Assembly: GCA_020431405.1 (NCBI GenBank) | Contig: JAGQIK010000559.1 | Coordinates: 23,178-87,177 of the forward strand | Source: Myxococcales bacterium | GTDB lineage: Bacteria > Myxococcota_A > Polyangia > GCA-2747355 | Length of the DNA stretch: 64,000 nt | Direction: 5' to 3' | Part shown: piece after piece, positions 1 to 9,514 of the stretch | How the letters are laid out: each line of letters begins with the position of its first letter | Position numbering within the stretch: position 1 is the stretch's first letter | Notes under the pieces: generated by a model | The model's database searches: none | Told to the model about the DNA's origin: nothing | What the model saw: only the letters and a program-made list of their open reading frames with translations | Program-made: the position numbers and the translations under genes

Positions 1-1
1 C

Positions 2-3000
2 GAGGCGATCATGGACGGCGAGCAGTACGCCGAGTTCGCCCTGCTGTGGCTCTGCTGTCATCAGAGCCGCGTCGAGCACGAGGTTCCCGAGCAGTGCTGG
101 CTCGAGAAATGGTTCGAGTTCTCGCGCGAGGAAGGCGTCCGCGCTCTCGACGGGCTCCGCAACGGTGTGGAAGAGGCCATTGCCACGCTGGGCGCCGGCT
201 TTCTGCGCTATCGAGGTAACGAGGCTCTACACAGGGCTTTGCAGGCTGGCGAGCTCGACACCCAGGACTACTACCGACAGCTCCTTCGGCTCGCCTACCG
301 TCTGATCTTCCTCTTTGTCGCCGAAGATCGACAGGCCCTGCTCGATCCCGCCGCCTCAGACGCCGCCAAGCGTCGCTACACCAACTACTACGCCACCACG
401 CACCTGCGCCACCTGGCAGGGCGTCGGCGCGGCGGCCCGCACGTGGACCTGTGGCGCAAACTCCGGCTCGTGATGAGCAAGCTCTACGACGGCTGCTCCG
501 AGCTCGCCCTCCCCGCGCTCGGGAGCCAGCTCTGGGACGATCGCACCGTTTCCTGGCTTGTCGGCAGCGACATCACCAACCAGGACCTGCTACGCGCCAT
601 CGCCGTGCTGTCCACGATCATTGAGGGCGGCGTCCGTCGCCCGGTGAACTGGCGCAACATCGGCGCCGACGAGCTCGGCAGCGTGTACGAGTCACTGCTC
701 GAGCTGCATCCCAACCTCAGCCGAGACGCCGGGACCTTCGAGCTCAAGTCGGCCGCGGGCCACGAGCGCAAGACGACCGGGTCCTACTACACGCCGGCAT
801 CGCTGGTAAGCTGCCTGCTCGATACCGCGCTCGATCCTGTGATGGACGAGGCGGTGAGCAAGCCGAACTCCGAGCGGGCGCTCCTCGAGCTGAAGATCTG
901 TGACCCGGCCTGCGGGTCGGGGCATTTCCTGGTGGCCGCGGCGCACCGGCTGGCCAAGCGTCTAGCAGCCGTTCGCTCCGACGACGACGAGCCCAGTCCC
1001 GAGGCGCTGCGAAGGGCGCTCCGTGACGTGGTCGGGCGCTGCTTGTTCGGAGTCGACGTCAATCCCATGGCGATCGAGCTGTGCAAGTTCAGCCTTTGGC
1101 TGGAGGCGATCGAACCGGGCAAGCCGCTGAGCTTTCTCGATGCACACCTCCAGTGTGGCAACTCCTTGCTCGGAGCCGCGCCCGCGCTGATGTCCGATGG
1201 CATTCCAGACGATGCTTTCAAACCAATCGAAGGCGACGAGAAGAAGGTCGCCGCTCGGCTGAAGAAGCGCAACAAAGCGGAGCGAAGGGGGCAGACCACG
1301 CTCTTCGCATCTTTTGCTTCTGAGGCAAGAGTGGAATACCACGTGCTCGCCAATCAGGCGAAGCACGTAGAAGAGTCGCCTGACGACGACATCAGTGCGG
1401 TGCGTGAGAAGGAGCTGTCGTGGCGTCGGCTGCAGCAGTCAGCGAAGTTCAACGACAAGGTGTTTGCAGCGGACGCATGGTGCGCGGCATTCGTCTGGCC
1501 CCTGACTGACGAGTCGGAGGCCTTCGCTGTCACGCACGATGTCTGGCTTCAGCTCCAGAGAGATGTGACGCGCGTGCCCCAGCAGACCCGCTCTGAAGTG
1601 CGGCGGTTAGCAAGGCAGTTCGGATTCTTCCACTGGCATCTCGCGTTTCCCCACGTCTTCTCGGAGGTCGAGGCCGAGCGTCGTGATTCTGGGATGGGCT
1701 GGTCCGGGGGGTTCGACGTTGTGTTGGGGAACCCTCCGTGGGAGCGCATTAAGCTGCAAGAGAAGGAGTTCTTCGCCACGCGAAACGAGGGGATTGCCAG
1801 CGCCAAGAACGCGGCCGCGCGAAGAAAGCTGATCGCCAAGCTACCCAGCGAAGACCCTACCCTATGGACCGCGTGGTGCGATGCTCGCCGTATCGCCGAG
1901 GGCGCGAGCCACCTGGTCCGCAACACCGGGCGCTACCCACTCTGCGGCCGCGGAGATGTGAACACCTACTCGATCTTCGCGGAGCTCAACCGTGGTCTCA
2001 TGTCGTCACGGGGGCGCGTCGGCTGCATCGTGCCCACCGGCATCGCCACAGACGATACAACTAAGGCATTCTTTGCGGATCTCATGGGTCGTCGACAGCT
2101 TGCGGCGTTCTTCGGCTTCGAAAACGAGGCGAAGCTGTTTGCCGGCATCGATCATCGCGTCAATTTCTGCCTCCTCGTCCTATCGGCAGCGCCAAGCTCG
2201 GCAGCGAAGTTCTCCGCCTTTGTCCGCGATCCCTCGCTTCTGCGCGGTGGGGACCGCGTTTACGAGCTTTCGGCTAGCGACATCGCTCGCCTCAATCCGA
2301 ACACGCGCACATGCCCCGTCTTTCGCACGCGACGTGACGCAGATCTGACCCTCTCGCTGTACGACAGGGCTGGCATCCTCTGGACCGAGGCGAGCAATGA
2401 AGCCGGCAACCCCTGGGGCATGCGCTTCGGATCCATGTTTCACATGGCGAACGACTCTGGTTTGTTCCGAAATGCGAGCGCGGTAGCGGCTGGCTCATCT
2501 CGCGAGGGGCCTCACCTTCGGCTCTTTGAGTCGAAGATGATATACCACTTCAATCACCGATTCGGGGACTTTGCCCTCGTAGAGCCCGGACAACGAGCGC
2601 ACATTCTGCCCGACGTGCTAGACGAGCATTGTGCTCAAGCTCGGTATCAAACCACTCCACGATACTGGGTCGCCGAAACGGCAGTTGTGGAACGCATGGC
2701 TTCCGTTTGGAGGCATCGCTGGTTTCTCGCCTGGCGTCGAGTCACTGACTCGCGCTCGAGCGTCAGGACGTTCATTGCCACGGTCCTTCCTTGGTCCGCC
2801 GTCGGTGATTCCCTGTTCCTCGCTATGCCTTCGACGAAACCAGTGAAGACTGCGGCGTTGCTAGCGAACTTCTGTAGCTTCATCTTCGACTACGCTTGCC
2901 GGCAAAAGCTGAGCGGAGTGAACCTCAACTACTACGTAGTCCGTCAGCTTCCAGCTTTGATGCCCTCGAGCTATGACGGTCCTGCACCTTGGTGTTCCCA

Positions 3001-3865
3001 CTCCCGGCTACAAGACTGGATACTTTCCAGAGTCCTTGAGCTGACCTATACCGCCTGGGACTTGGGGTCATTCGCTCATGACGTTGGGTACCGAGGGCCT
3101 CCCTTTCGTTGGGATCCGCAGCGTCGCGCAGTGCTACGCGCCGAGCTTGATGCAGCGTTCTTTCACCTCTATGGCATCGCCGCCGCCGACGTCGACTACA
3201 TCATGGACACCTTTCCCATTGTTCGTCGGAGGGAAGAGAAGCACCTTGGGGAGTACCGCACCAAGCGCCAGATCCTCGAGGTATACGACCTGATGGTGCG
3301 AGCCATCGAGACGGGCGAGCCGTTTCGCACCCTTCTTGATCCTCCGCCAGCCGACCCGAGCGTGGCACATCCCGCCGTCCATCCCCTTTCGCTACCCGCC
3401 ATGCCGGCGACGACCCCCGCGCTCGGCGTGCAAGACGATTTCGCGGTCCTGATCTGGGCGCTGCTGCGAGCACGAAGCGGACGCATTGATCGCATCCAGC
3501 TCGCTCGCGCTTTCGCTCTGCGGAGCCAGCCAGCAACGCTGGCAAGGTTGGCACCCGCAGCGCTACAGGAGCAGGCAAACGCCTGGCGTGACCGCGTCGC
3601 GTCGCGAGAGGTGGCGAACGGCGCCCTCGCCCAAGCTCTGAACGAGCTTGCTGACCGGGAGGGCGTAAGCCTGACGTCGGCGGGAGGAAGGGCTTTGGTG
3701 GAGGCGACCGCTCACACGCCGCCGGAAGAGAAGATCGACCCCTGGTACCGCTTCGAAGCTCGGCTTGCCCTGGCGGTCCTCGACGAATTGCCATCCGCTG
3801 AGGTCTCACAGATCGACCGCGAGATTCCGGCAGAGGACCACGGGAGGGCGGAGGCACAAGGGTGA
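2..3865 (+). CDS. Eco57I/type IIG-like DNA adenine methylase (5' partial)
   Basis: Large N6-adenine-type DNA methyltransferase, possibly a combined restriction-modification enzyme. The reading frame is open to the left edge, so the ATG at 11 is probably internal and the true start lies outside. Counted from that ATG, the SAM-binding motif I (CDPACGSGHFL) is near residues 297-307 and the catalytic NPPW is at residues 574-577, followed by a long target-recognition-like region. The N-terminal stretch has the helical part (for example LLRLAYRLIFLFVAEDR) seen in the Eco57I-type methylases of defence islands. The stop overlaps the next gene's start as GTGA, implying translational coupling with the ATPase. 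It heads a four-gene operon with an SMC-like ATPase, a CBS-HEPN protein and a helicase. Whether it also carries a nuclease domain cannot be judged here. Confidence 0.85.
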   Translation, partial: EAIMDGEQYAEFALLWLCCHQSRVEHEVPEQCWLEKWFEFSREEGVRALDGLRNGVEEAIATLGAGFLRYRGNEALHRALQAGELDTQDYYRQLLRLAYRLIFLFVAEDRQALLDPAASDAAKRRYTNYYATTHLRHLAGRRRGGPHVDLWRKLRLVMSKLYDGCSELALPALGSQLWDDRTVSWLVGSDITNQDLLRAIAVLSTIIEGGVRRPVNWRNIGADELGSVYESLLELHPNLSRDAGTFELKSAAGHERKTTGSYYTPASLVSCLLDTALDPVMDEAVSKPNSERALLELKICDPACGSGHFLVAAAHRLAKRLAAVRSDDDEPSPEALRRALRDVVGRCLFGVDVNPMAIELCKFSLWLEAIEPGKPLSFLDAHLQCGNSLLGAAPALMSDGIPDDAFKPIEGDEKKVAARLKKRNKAERRGQTTLFASFASEARVEYHVLANQAKHVEESPDDDISAVREKELSWRRLQQSAKFNDKVFAADAWCAAFVWPLTDESEAFAVTHDVWLQLQRDVTRVPQQTRSEVRRLARQFGFFHWHLAFPHVFSEVEAERRDSGMGWSGGFDVVLGNPPWERIKLQEKEFFATRNEGIASAKNAAARRKLIAKLPSEDPTLWTAWCDARRIAEGASHLVRNTGRYPLCGRGDVNTYSIFAELNRGLMSSRGRVGCIVPTGIATDDTTKAFFADLMGRRQLAAFFGFENEAKLFAGIDHRVNFCLLVLSAAPSSAAKFSAFVRDPSLLRGGDRVYELSASDIARLNPNTRTCPVFRTRRDADLTLSLYDRAGILWTEASNEAGNPWGMRFGSMFHMANDSGLFRNASAVAAGSSREGPHLRLFESKMIYHFNHRFGDFALVEPGQRAHILPDVLDEHCAQARYQTTPRYWVAETAVVERMASVWRHRWFLAWRRVTDSRSSVRTFIATVLPWSAVGDSLFLAMPSTKPVKTAALLANFCSFIFDYACRQKLSGVNLNYYVVRQLPALMPSSYDGPAPWCSHSRLQDWILSRVLELTYTAWDLGSFAHDVGYRGPPFRWDPQRRAVLRAELDAAFFHLYGIAAADVDYIMDTFPIVRRREEKHLGEYRTKRQILEVYDLMVRAIETGEPFRTLLDPPPADPSVAHPAVHPLSLPAMPATTPALGVQDDFAVLIWALLRARSGRIDRIQLARAFALRSQPATLARLAPAALQEQANAWRDRVASREVANGALAQALNELADREGVSLTSAGGRALVEATAHTPPEEKIDPWYRFEARLALAVLDELPSAEVSQIDREIPAEDHGRAEAQG

Positions 3866-5871
3866 GCCGGCAGCTGCGCATCTCCGGGATCGATCCGCGG
3901 CGGGAGCTCAAGCCGGATCGCGCTCGACAAACCCCCGTTGTCTGGATCAGCCGACTGCAGATCCGACGATCGCTCGCCGCGGGTGACGAGCACGTCATCC
4001 GCGACATTGAACTCCGGCGGGGGCTGAACATCATCTGGGCGCCGCCAGCCGACAGCGAAGAGGAGAACGCTCTCTTCCGCAGTGGCGTCGGTGGCCATAC
4101 GGCTGGCAAGACCACGCTCTGCCGCTTCATCCGCTTCGCGCTGGGCGAGGGGAGCTTCGCCACCGAGAGTACCCGCCAGCGCATCCGGCTCAAGATCCAT
4201 GGCGGATGGATTGCCGCGGAGGCGCAGGTCGGCGGACGCCTCTGGGCCATCGCCCGACCATTCGCGGTCGGGCCGCACCCCCGGTGCGTGGAGGACGGCT
4301 CGATCGACGACATGCTCGCTGACGGCGCGGACGACCGGCGCGACTACCAGGCGTTCCTCGACGCGGTGCGGAAGGCAACGACATCCACGCTGCCCGCCCG
4401 CAACTTCCCTGCGCGTGGTGAGGCCGTTCAATGGGAACACATCCTGCCGTGGCTGTCCCGCGACCAGGAGTGCCGCTTCTCCGACTTCCTCGACTGGCGT
4501 CATGCTTCCACACACTCGGACGCACCCGGCCTTCACACCGACGAGCGGCAATTCGTTGTTCGCTCAGTCCTCGGCCTGATCACTGACAGGGAGCGGGCGG
4601 AGCAGAAACGAAATGCCGAGCTGCTGGCCAAGAAAAAGCAGGCGGAGCGTCTAGCCCCGCTGCTCGCTCACCAGGCGACTGTAGATCACCAACGAGTGCA
4701 GGAGGCGCTCGACCAGAAGCTTCCGCCACCGTCCTCCGATCTCTTCGGCGAGCAAAGCGGCAAGGAGGTCCAAAGGCATGTGGCGGAGCTAAAAGAGAAG
4801 ATGCGAGCGCTCGAAGAAGCTGACCGTCGTGCCGAGTTCCGGCAGGTTCTCGAAGAGCGCGTGGCGGCTGAAGCGAACGCGCGGCGCGATGTCGAGGAAG
4901 CCGCTACGCGACTTGGTGCTGAGCAGCTTGCTGTCCAACAGCTGGCTCCTCGAGCTGCGGGCGAGGGTCAGGCCGCGCTACTTGCCAGCCTTCCGCCGGC
5001 CCGCGACTACTGCAATGTCCCTATGGCCCTCGCCCGCGAGCAAGGCTGCCCGATCGCCGCCGGCCGCCCGCTGTCGCTCGAGCGGAAGAGAAGCGAGCGA
5101 ACAGCCGCCGAGGCCCTCGAAGCGCAGCAACAGATCGTCCAGGCGCTGGAGGCCCAGGCGCGGTCACGGCAAGCGGCGCTGAAGACTGCCCAGCAGGCGA
5201 CGCGAAAGGCCCGTAAGGCCTACACCAAAGCGGCGACGGCCTACGTGGAGAAACGCGAACGCCTGCTAAAGGACCAGTCGCGCCTCGACCACATCTCGCG
5301 CCTAGTCGATAACGCCGCCAAGGCCTGGAAGCAGTCGGAGAAGAAGACGGCGACGATCGACAAGCTCGCCAAGGACATCGACGCCTCCTACAAACAGCAG
5401 GTGCAGCTGCGCCAGGAAGCCAATGAAGCGCTCGGGAGATTCTCGTCGACCTTCGAACACGTCGTGCGTGCCCTGCTCGGCGACCAAGTCACCGCGCGGG
5501 TGGAAGCAGCCGGACGCGGACTGTCTTTGAGCATCGATGACAACGGCGAGCGCGACAGCGCCGCCCTCGAAACGCTCAAACTCTGGGCTTTCGATCTCGC
5601 CGCGCTAACGGACAGCATCGAAGGGCACGGCCACTTCCCACGCTTTCTGCTACACGACGGCCCTCGAGAGGGAGACATCGCAGCCGACCTCTACGAGCGG
5701 CTCTTCCTCTACGCACGCCAACTCGAGTCTTGCTTCGACGGTGAGCCGAACTTCCAGTACATCGTCACCACGACGACGCCTGCTCCGGTCTCGCTAGCCA
5801 AAGAGCCGTGGCTTCGCCTCCAGATCTCAGGCGCTCCGGCGGAGCAGCGCCTGCTGACGATGAACCTATGA
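3862..5871 (+). CDS. SMC/Rad50-like coiled-coil ATPase of defence operon
   Basis: A 669-residue protein with SMC/Rad50 layout. A Walker A (GGHTAGKTT) lies at about residues 77-85 after an N-terminal strand-rich part. Long charged, Ala/Glu/Arg-rich segments predicted as coiled coil fill about residues 230-370 and 400-530, and the C-terminal FLLHDGPREGD fits a Walker B/D-loop (about residues 590-605). Between the coils sits a Cys pair (YCNV...GCPI, about residues 384-400), reminiscent of a zinc hook but with about 12 residues between the Cys instead of CxxC. The GTG start at 3862 overlaps the methylase stop. Family knowledge: such ATPases in defence islands move along or clamp DNA and license nucleases. 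The partner role with the methylase and helicase is inferred. Confidence 0.8.
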   Translation: MSRQLRISGIDPRRELKPDRARQTPVVWISRLQIRRSLAAGDEHVIRDIELRRGLNIIWAPPADSEEENALFRSGVGGHTAGKTTLCRFIRFALGEGSFATESTRQRIRLKIHGGWIAAEAQVGGRLWAIARPFAVGPHPRCVEDGSIDDMLADGADDRRDYQAFLDAVRKATTSTLPARNFPARGEAVQWEHILPWLSRDQECRFSDFLDWRHASTHSDAPGLHTDERQFVVRSVLGLITDRERAEQKRNAELLAKKKQAERLAPLLAHQATVDHQRVQEALDQKLPPPSSDLFGEQSGKEVQRHVAELKEKMRALEEADRRAEFRQVLEERVAAEANARRDVEEAATRLGAEQLAVQQLAPRAAGEGQAALLASLPPARDYCNVPMALAREQGCPIAAGRPLSLERKRSERTAAEALEAQQQIVQALEAQARSRQAALKTAQQATRKARKAYTKAATAYVEKRERLLKDQSRLDHISRLVDNAAKAWKQSEKKTATIDKLAKDIDASYKQQVQLRQEANEALGRFSSTFEHVVRALLGDQVTARVEAAGRGLSLSIDDNGERDSAALETLKLWAFDLAALTDSIEGHGHFPRFLLHDGPREGDIAADLYERLFLYARQLESCFDGEPNFQYIVTTTTPAPVSLAKEPWLRLQISGAPAEQRLLTMNL

Positions 5872-5944
5872 CGGCAATACGCTGGGACGCTTCATTCTCG
5901 CGTCACGTACGCGAAGTTGGTGCTGTTTGGCGGAGGGGTCTGCA

Positions 5945-6799
5945 ATGAGCTCGAGCGTTCACTTGCTCGGTATCGACGAGAAGCTGACGGAGACCGAGCG
6001 GCTCTCTGCCTTCTTCCACATGGTTAACCGGCTCTTGCCCCCAGATCAGGTGGTGCTGGCGATTCCCCCCGAGATGCCTGCCGGGGAGGCGCTCTCGCTA
6101 ATGCGAGCAAACGGATACTCTCAGCTGCCCGTCAAGCAGGGAGAATCGGTGCTCGGTCTCTTCACGTATCGCGCCTTCGCGCTTGAAGTGGCCAAAATGA
6201 AAAAGCCCGCGGTTGACCCATCGACTCTCGCCGTCGAGGAGTTCCTCGAGCACGAAAAGCCGGCCTACGCCCGTCTGAGCGACGAGTTCAGGGGGCTCGT
6301 CGACGTACTCGACGAACGGGACTCCGTCGTGGTTAGCGGGCCAGACGACCTCATTGCGATTCTGACGCCCATGGACGTGCTTCGGTACCTCTATTCCGTA
6401 GCCAACGCCTTCGTCCTGATCGAGGAAATCGAACTGGCGTTGAGGGCGCTAATTCGTGCAAGCACGCCAGACCACGAGTTGTTTCTGACTTGCATCCGTA
6501 ACGCTCTCTCGAAGAAGTACAAGGACAAAGAACTGCCGCAGCGACTCGAAGACATGACTTTCGACGAGTACGTCGCTCTGCTACGGGACGGTCGCAACTG
6601 GCCTCATTTCGAGAGCAACTTCGGTGGCACTAGAGAAAGAACCCGCGGGAAGCTGGAGCCGATCCGTGACCTCCGCAACGATGTGTTTCACTTTCGTCGC
6701 GAGCTATCGATTGGGGACCACAAAGCGCTGACAACCTGCCGAGACTGGCTTCTGCGATGCGTGCGCAAAGTGCACGCAAGAGAAGGGGGTCGGCAATGA
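5945..6799 (+). CDS. CBS-domain / Swt1-type HEPN fusion protein
   Basis: A 284-residue protein. Residues about 25-140 read as a CBS pair (EALSLMRANGYSQLPV, then VLGLFTYRAF, and DLIAILTPMDVLRYL), a module that binds adenosyl nucleotides. Residues about 150-280 read as a Swt1-like HEPN domain with the RNase signature R244-N245-x3-H249 (RNDVFHF). I chose ATG 5945 because a strong Shine-Dalgarno (CGGAGGGG, 5931-5938) precedes it; a TTG at 5927 is the alternative. It ends in an ATGA overlap with the helicase gene, so the two are coupled. Inference: a nucleotide-sensing ribonuclease toxin or effector in the methylase/ATPase/helicase operon. HEPN domains can also be non-catalytic, but here both catalytic residues are present. 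Confidence 0.75.
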   Translation: MSSSVHLLGIDEKLTETERLSAFFHMVNRLLPPDQVVLAIPPEMPAGEALSLMRANGYSQLPVKQGESVLGLFTYRAFALEVAKMKKPAVDPSTLAVEEFLEHEKPAYARLSDEFRGLVDVLDERDSVVVSGPDDLIAILTPMDVLRYLYSVANAFVLIEEIELALRALIRASTPDHELFLTCIRNALSKKYKDKELPQRLEDMTFDEYVALLRDGRNWPHFESNFGGTRERTRGKLEPIRDLRNDVFHFRRELSIGDHKALTTCRDWLLRCVRKVHAREGGRQ

Positions 6800-8160
6800 C
6801 CATCGACCAGGGCGAGGTGCGAGCCGACCCACGCTACACCTCATACCAACGAGAGTTCTTCGAGCGCTTCGTTTCGAAGGTAGACCGCGGAAGCATTCAC
6901 TTGCTCTTGGCGCCAATTGGCACCGGCAAGTCGTTTGTCACGGCAGGGAGCATCGCTGAGCTCTTAAGGATTGGTCGCCTACGACGTGTTCTGATCATGT
7001 CTCCTGCAGCGCTCGCGTCGCAATGGGCCTACATGCTTGGGGACATCGGCTGCGATACTGCCGTTGTCGATGGGCGGGCTCTGCGGCTTCTGCTCGAACA
7101 AGTGGGGTCCAGCTTCAATGATTGGCCCATTGGCTCTTTCTCAATGAGTATCGATCTCGGAAAGCGCCCACCTGTTCACGATGCCATTGTTCGCGTGCCG
7201 TGGGACCTGGTCGTCGTCGACAACGCACACGCCCTTGGTGGCCAGCGCCTTCAGCTCATTGAGGACTTTGCCGCAAGGGAGAACGCGCCAGCTCTCTTAC
7301 TACTAGCTGCCAACAATCTCAGCAGAGGCACGGCAGCCTTCGTCGACCAAGCCATCGTTGTCGACTGGACTGCAGCGATCAACGAGATACGCGGCCCCGT
7401 GGAGGAGCGGCTGCACCGAGTCACATGTCGCTACAGCTTGGCGAATGACGAGTTGACGGTCATGCGCGGTGTCTGCGAGTGCGCACTCAAGCTAGAACCG
7501 TTCCGCGGACTCCTACTACTTCATCGAGCTGCCTCAAGCGTCAGCACGTTGGAGGAGACCTTGCTACGCTGGCTTGCTGATTGTGCCGACTCATCCGATT
7601 CGACACTGGCAGATGCCTTTGGAGACCTGCTCGACGACGTGGAACAACTACGCGTCGATTCGAAGCTAGATTGTTTCCAAGCGCTCATTCAAGAGCTCAT
7701 CGGTGATCAGACTCGACACGTCGTAGCGTTTTGCGAGTACCGCGCAACGCTTGAGTACCTAGCAGCAGCCGTGGAGCGCCTCGAGTTTCCCGATTATCGG
7801 CTCCACGGAGGGTTGTCGGCGGGCCAACGTGCAGACGTTCTAGACCGTTTCGAACGCGATGGCGGACTACTGGTCACAACGGGAGCGTCTGAGACCGTAT
7901 CACTTGGCTACGTCGATGCAGCGATTCACTATGATCTTCCTCTATCGGCGGCCGCCTTCGCTCAGCGCGAGGGGCGCTACGACCGGTTCGGTCGCCGAGG
8001 CCGCTGTAGCGTCTTCTTCTTCGAAGACGAGGCGCAAGCGAACCCACTCGATGGGCTGCTACTCAAGCTGGTCGCCAATAGCGGCCTTGTGACAGTCGAC
8101 CAACGTATTGAGCCGTTCGACGTCTTTGGCACGGACCACGCGGCGACTTTTAGCGGGTAG
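6796..8160 (+). CDS. SF2 helicase (DEAD/SNF2-like) of defence operon
   Basis: A 454-residue superfamily 2 helicase. Walker A APIGTGKS is at residues 39-46, the Walker B-like box DNAH at 142-145 in place of DEAH, and the C-terminal RecA lobe carries motif VI QREGRYDRFGRRG beginning at residue 390. The protein is short, with no obvious accessory domain. ATG 6796 is chosen because it overlaps the upstream stop (ATGA) and has AAGGGGG ahead of it; an upstream in-frame ATG at 6757 lies inside the CBS-HEPN gene. Role inferred: ATP-driven translocation on DNA together with the methylase and SMC-like ATPase. The gene content recalls the described Hma (helicase, methylase, ATPase) defence group, but membership cannot be confirmed without a search. 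Confidence 0.85.
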   Translation: MTIDQGEVRADPRYTSYQREFFERFVSKVDRGSIHLLLAPIGTGKSFVTAGSIAELLRIGRLRRVLIMSPAALASQWAYMLGDIGCDTAVVDGRALRLLLEQVGSSFNDWPIGSFSMSIDLGKRPPVHDAIVRVPWDLVVVDNAHALGGQRLQLIEDFAARENAPALLLLAANNLSRGTAAFVDQAIVVDWTAAINEIRGPVEERLHRVTCRYSLANDELTVMRGVCECALKLEPFRGLLLLHRAASSVSTLEETLLRWLADCADSSDSTLADAFGDLLDDVEQLRVDSKLDCFQALIQELIGDQTRHVVAFCEYRATLEYLAAAVERLEFPDYRLHGGLSAGQRADVLDRFERDGGLLVTTGASETVSLGYVDAAIHYDLPLSAAAFAQREGRYDRFGRRGRCSVFFFEDEAQANPLDGLLLKLVANSGLVTVDQRIEPFDVFGTDHAATFSG

Positions 8161-8245
8161 TTTGTGAGCCATGCCGACGCCTCGTGAATGCCAGCCAGGG
8201 AACACGTGTGTGGGGTGGATGAGCCTGCCGTCGGAGGACACTCAT

Positions 8246-8435
8246 ATGGGCGACCGAGCAGAATTCTCAGCGACAACGAGAGCAGCGCTCGCAGAGCGAG
8301 CCGGGTTTAGGTGCTCATTTCCGAGTTGCCGACGCATTACGATTGGTCCAAGTGCTCGAACAAGACCGGCATGGCGTGCCATATCGCGGCGGCGGGCGGC
8401 CGGCGGCGAGCTGCGCGGATAACTCCCCGACGGCA
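8246..8435 (+). pseudogene. HNH-type endonuclease remnant, frameshifted and cut by IS256 element
   Basis: A good Shine-Dalgarno (GGAGGA at about 8235) precedes ATG 8246. The first about 35 residues (ALAERAGFRCSFPSCRRITIGPS) match the N-terminus of HNH-like nucleases with a Cys pair. After IGPS the expected continuation (SNKTGMACHIAAAG) appears in another frame from about 8352, so one base seems lost. The inverted-repeat end of the insertion sequence then starts at about 8436 and no later part of the gene is visible downstream. It lies directly after the helicase gene and may once have been part of that defence region. The family call rests on short conserved segments only. Confidence 0.5.
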
Positions 8436-9330
8436 GGGACTGTCAGAAATTCTGTGTACAGGGATCGGCGCACCCGTTAAGGAGTGAGCCATGTCCTTGA
8501 AGAATGACCATGAAGAAGGCGGCAAGCGCGAGCGTGCGGTGCTTGCCGACGGCAGCGCGATCCCGGCAGAGCTGGTCGATCAGCTTCTGAAGGGCTATCG
8601 GCGCCCTGAGGATCTGACGGGCCCCAATGGGCTGTTGAAGCAGCTGACAGCGGCGCTGGTCAACCGTGCGATTGAGGCCGAGCTGAGCCACCACCCCGGC
8701 TACAACTCGGGCCAGCGGGCGCCTGAGGGGCAAAGTAACCGGCGCAATGGCAAGGGGCGCAAGCGGCTGCGCACCGACAATGGCGAAGTCGAAGTCAGCG
8801 TTCCGCGCGACCGCGAAGGCAGCTTCGAGCCCCAGCTTGTGGCCAAGCATCAGCGCCACTTCAACGGCTTCGATGACAAGATCCTCGCGATGTATGCACG
8901 CGGCATGAGTGTGCGCGATATCCGCGCTCACCTCGAGGAGATCTACGGCGTCGACGTCAGCCCCGACCTGATCTCGAAGGTCACCGACAGCATCGTCGAC
9001 GAGCTACGGGCCTGGCAGCAGCGGCCGCTGGAAGCCGTCTACCTCGATGCGATCGTCGTCAAGATCCGCGACAAAGCGGGCGTGCGCAACAAGAGCATCT
9101 ACGTGGCGGTCGGTCTTTTGGCCGATGGACCAAGGATGTGCTCGGCCTGTGGGTGCAGGACAGCGAGGGCGCGACGTTCTGGTACGCGATCCTCGAGCAG
9201 CTGCGCAAGCGAGGTGTGCGCGACATCTTCGTGCTGTGCACCGATGGTCTCGCCGGGATCGGTGAGGCCATCGAGGCCATCTTCTCGCGCTCGATCTCCC
9301 AGACGTGCATCGTGCACGTGATCCGCTCTT
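8436..9330 (+). mobile_element. Decayed IS256-family insertion sequence
   Basis: The left end carries GGGACTGTCAGAAATTCTGT (about 8436-8455), typical of the terminal inverted repeats of IS256-type elements. It is followed by a transposase gene from 8491. The transposase similarity stops abruptly at about 9330 and I find no matching right inverted repeat, so the element is truncated by a deletion joining it to unrelated sequence just upstream of the STAND gene. Confidence 0.75.
8491..9330 (+). pseudogene. IS256-family (mutator-type) transposase, frameshifted and C-terminally truncated
   Basis: The first about 212 residues read as an IS256 transposase: LKQLTAALVNRAIEAELSHH, NRRNGKGRKRLRTDNGEVE, and the first catalytic Asp in EAVYLDAIVVK. 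Near 9128 a base is missing (ATGGACCAAG where ATGGNACCAAG is expected). Translation then continues in another frame from about 9138 as LGLWVQDSEGATFWY and includes the second Asp (LCTDGLAGI). Similarity ends after CIVHVIRSL, before the third acidic residue, so no active transposase can be made. The start has AAGGAG at about 8479. Confidence 0.85.
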
Positions 9331-9514
9331 TAGCGAGAACTCGTTGCCAAAGGCGTTCATCTGCTCGTCGGCTTGCTCGCGCGTGTAGTACGACTCCACT
9401 CGACCCCACAACCCAAGGAAAACACGCTGATTCGTCCAGCAAGATTCCCTCGCGTACACGAGGGGTCCCGCTTGTGTATGCGTATGGGTACACTCGCCGG
9501 GTAGGAGGGATGCC

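Noticed and set aside
9328..9459. Minus-strand frame reading NQRVFLGLWGRVESYYTREQ
   Set aside because: It looks protein-like and may be the remnant of a gene cut by the IS deletion, but I could not name a family and it has no proper end, so it is not listed as a gene.
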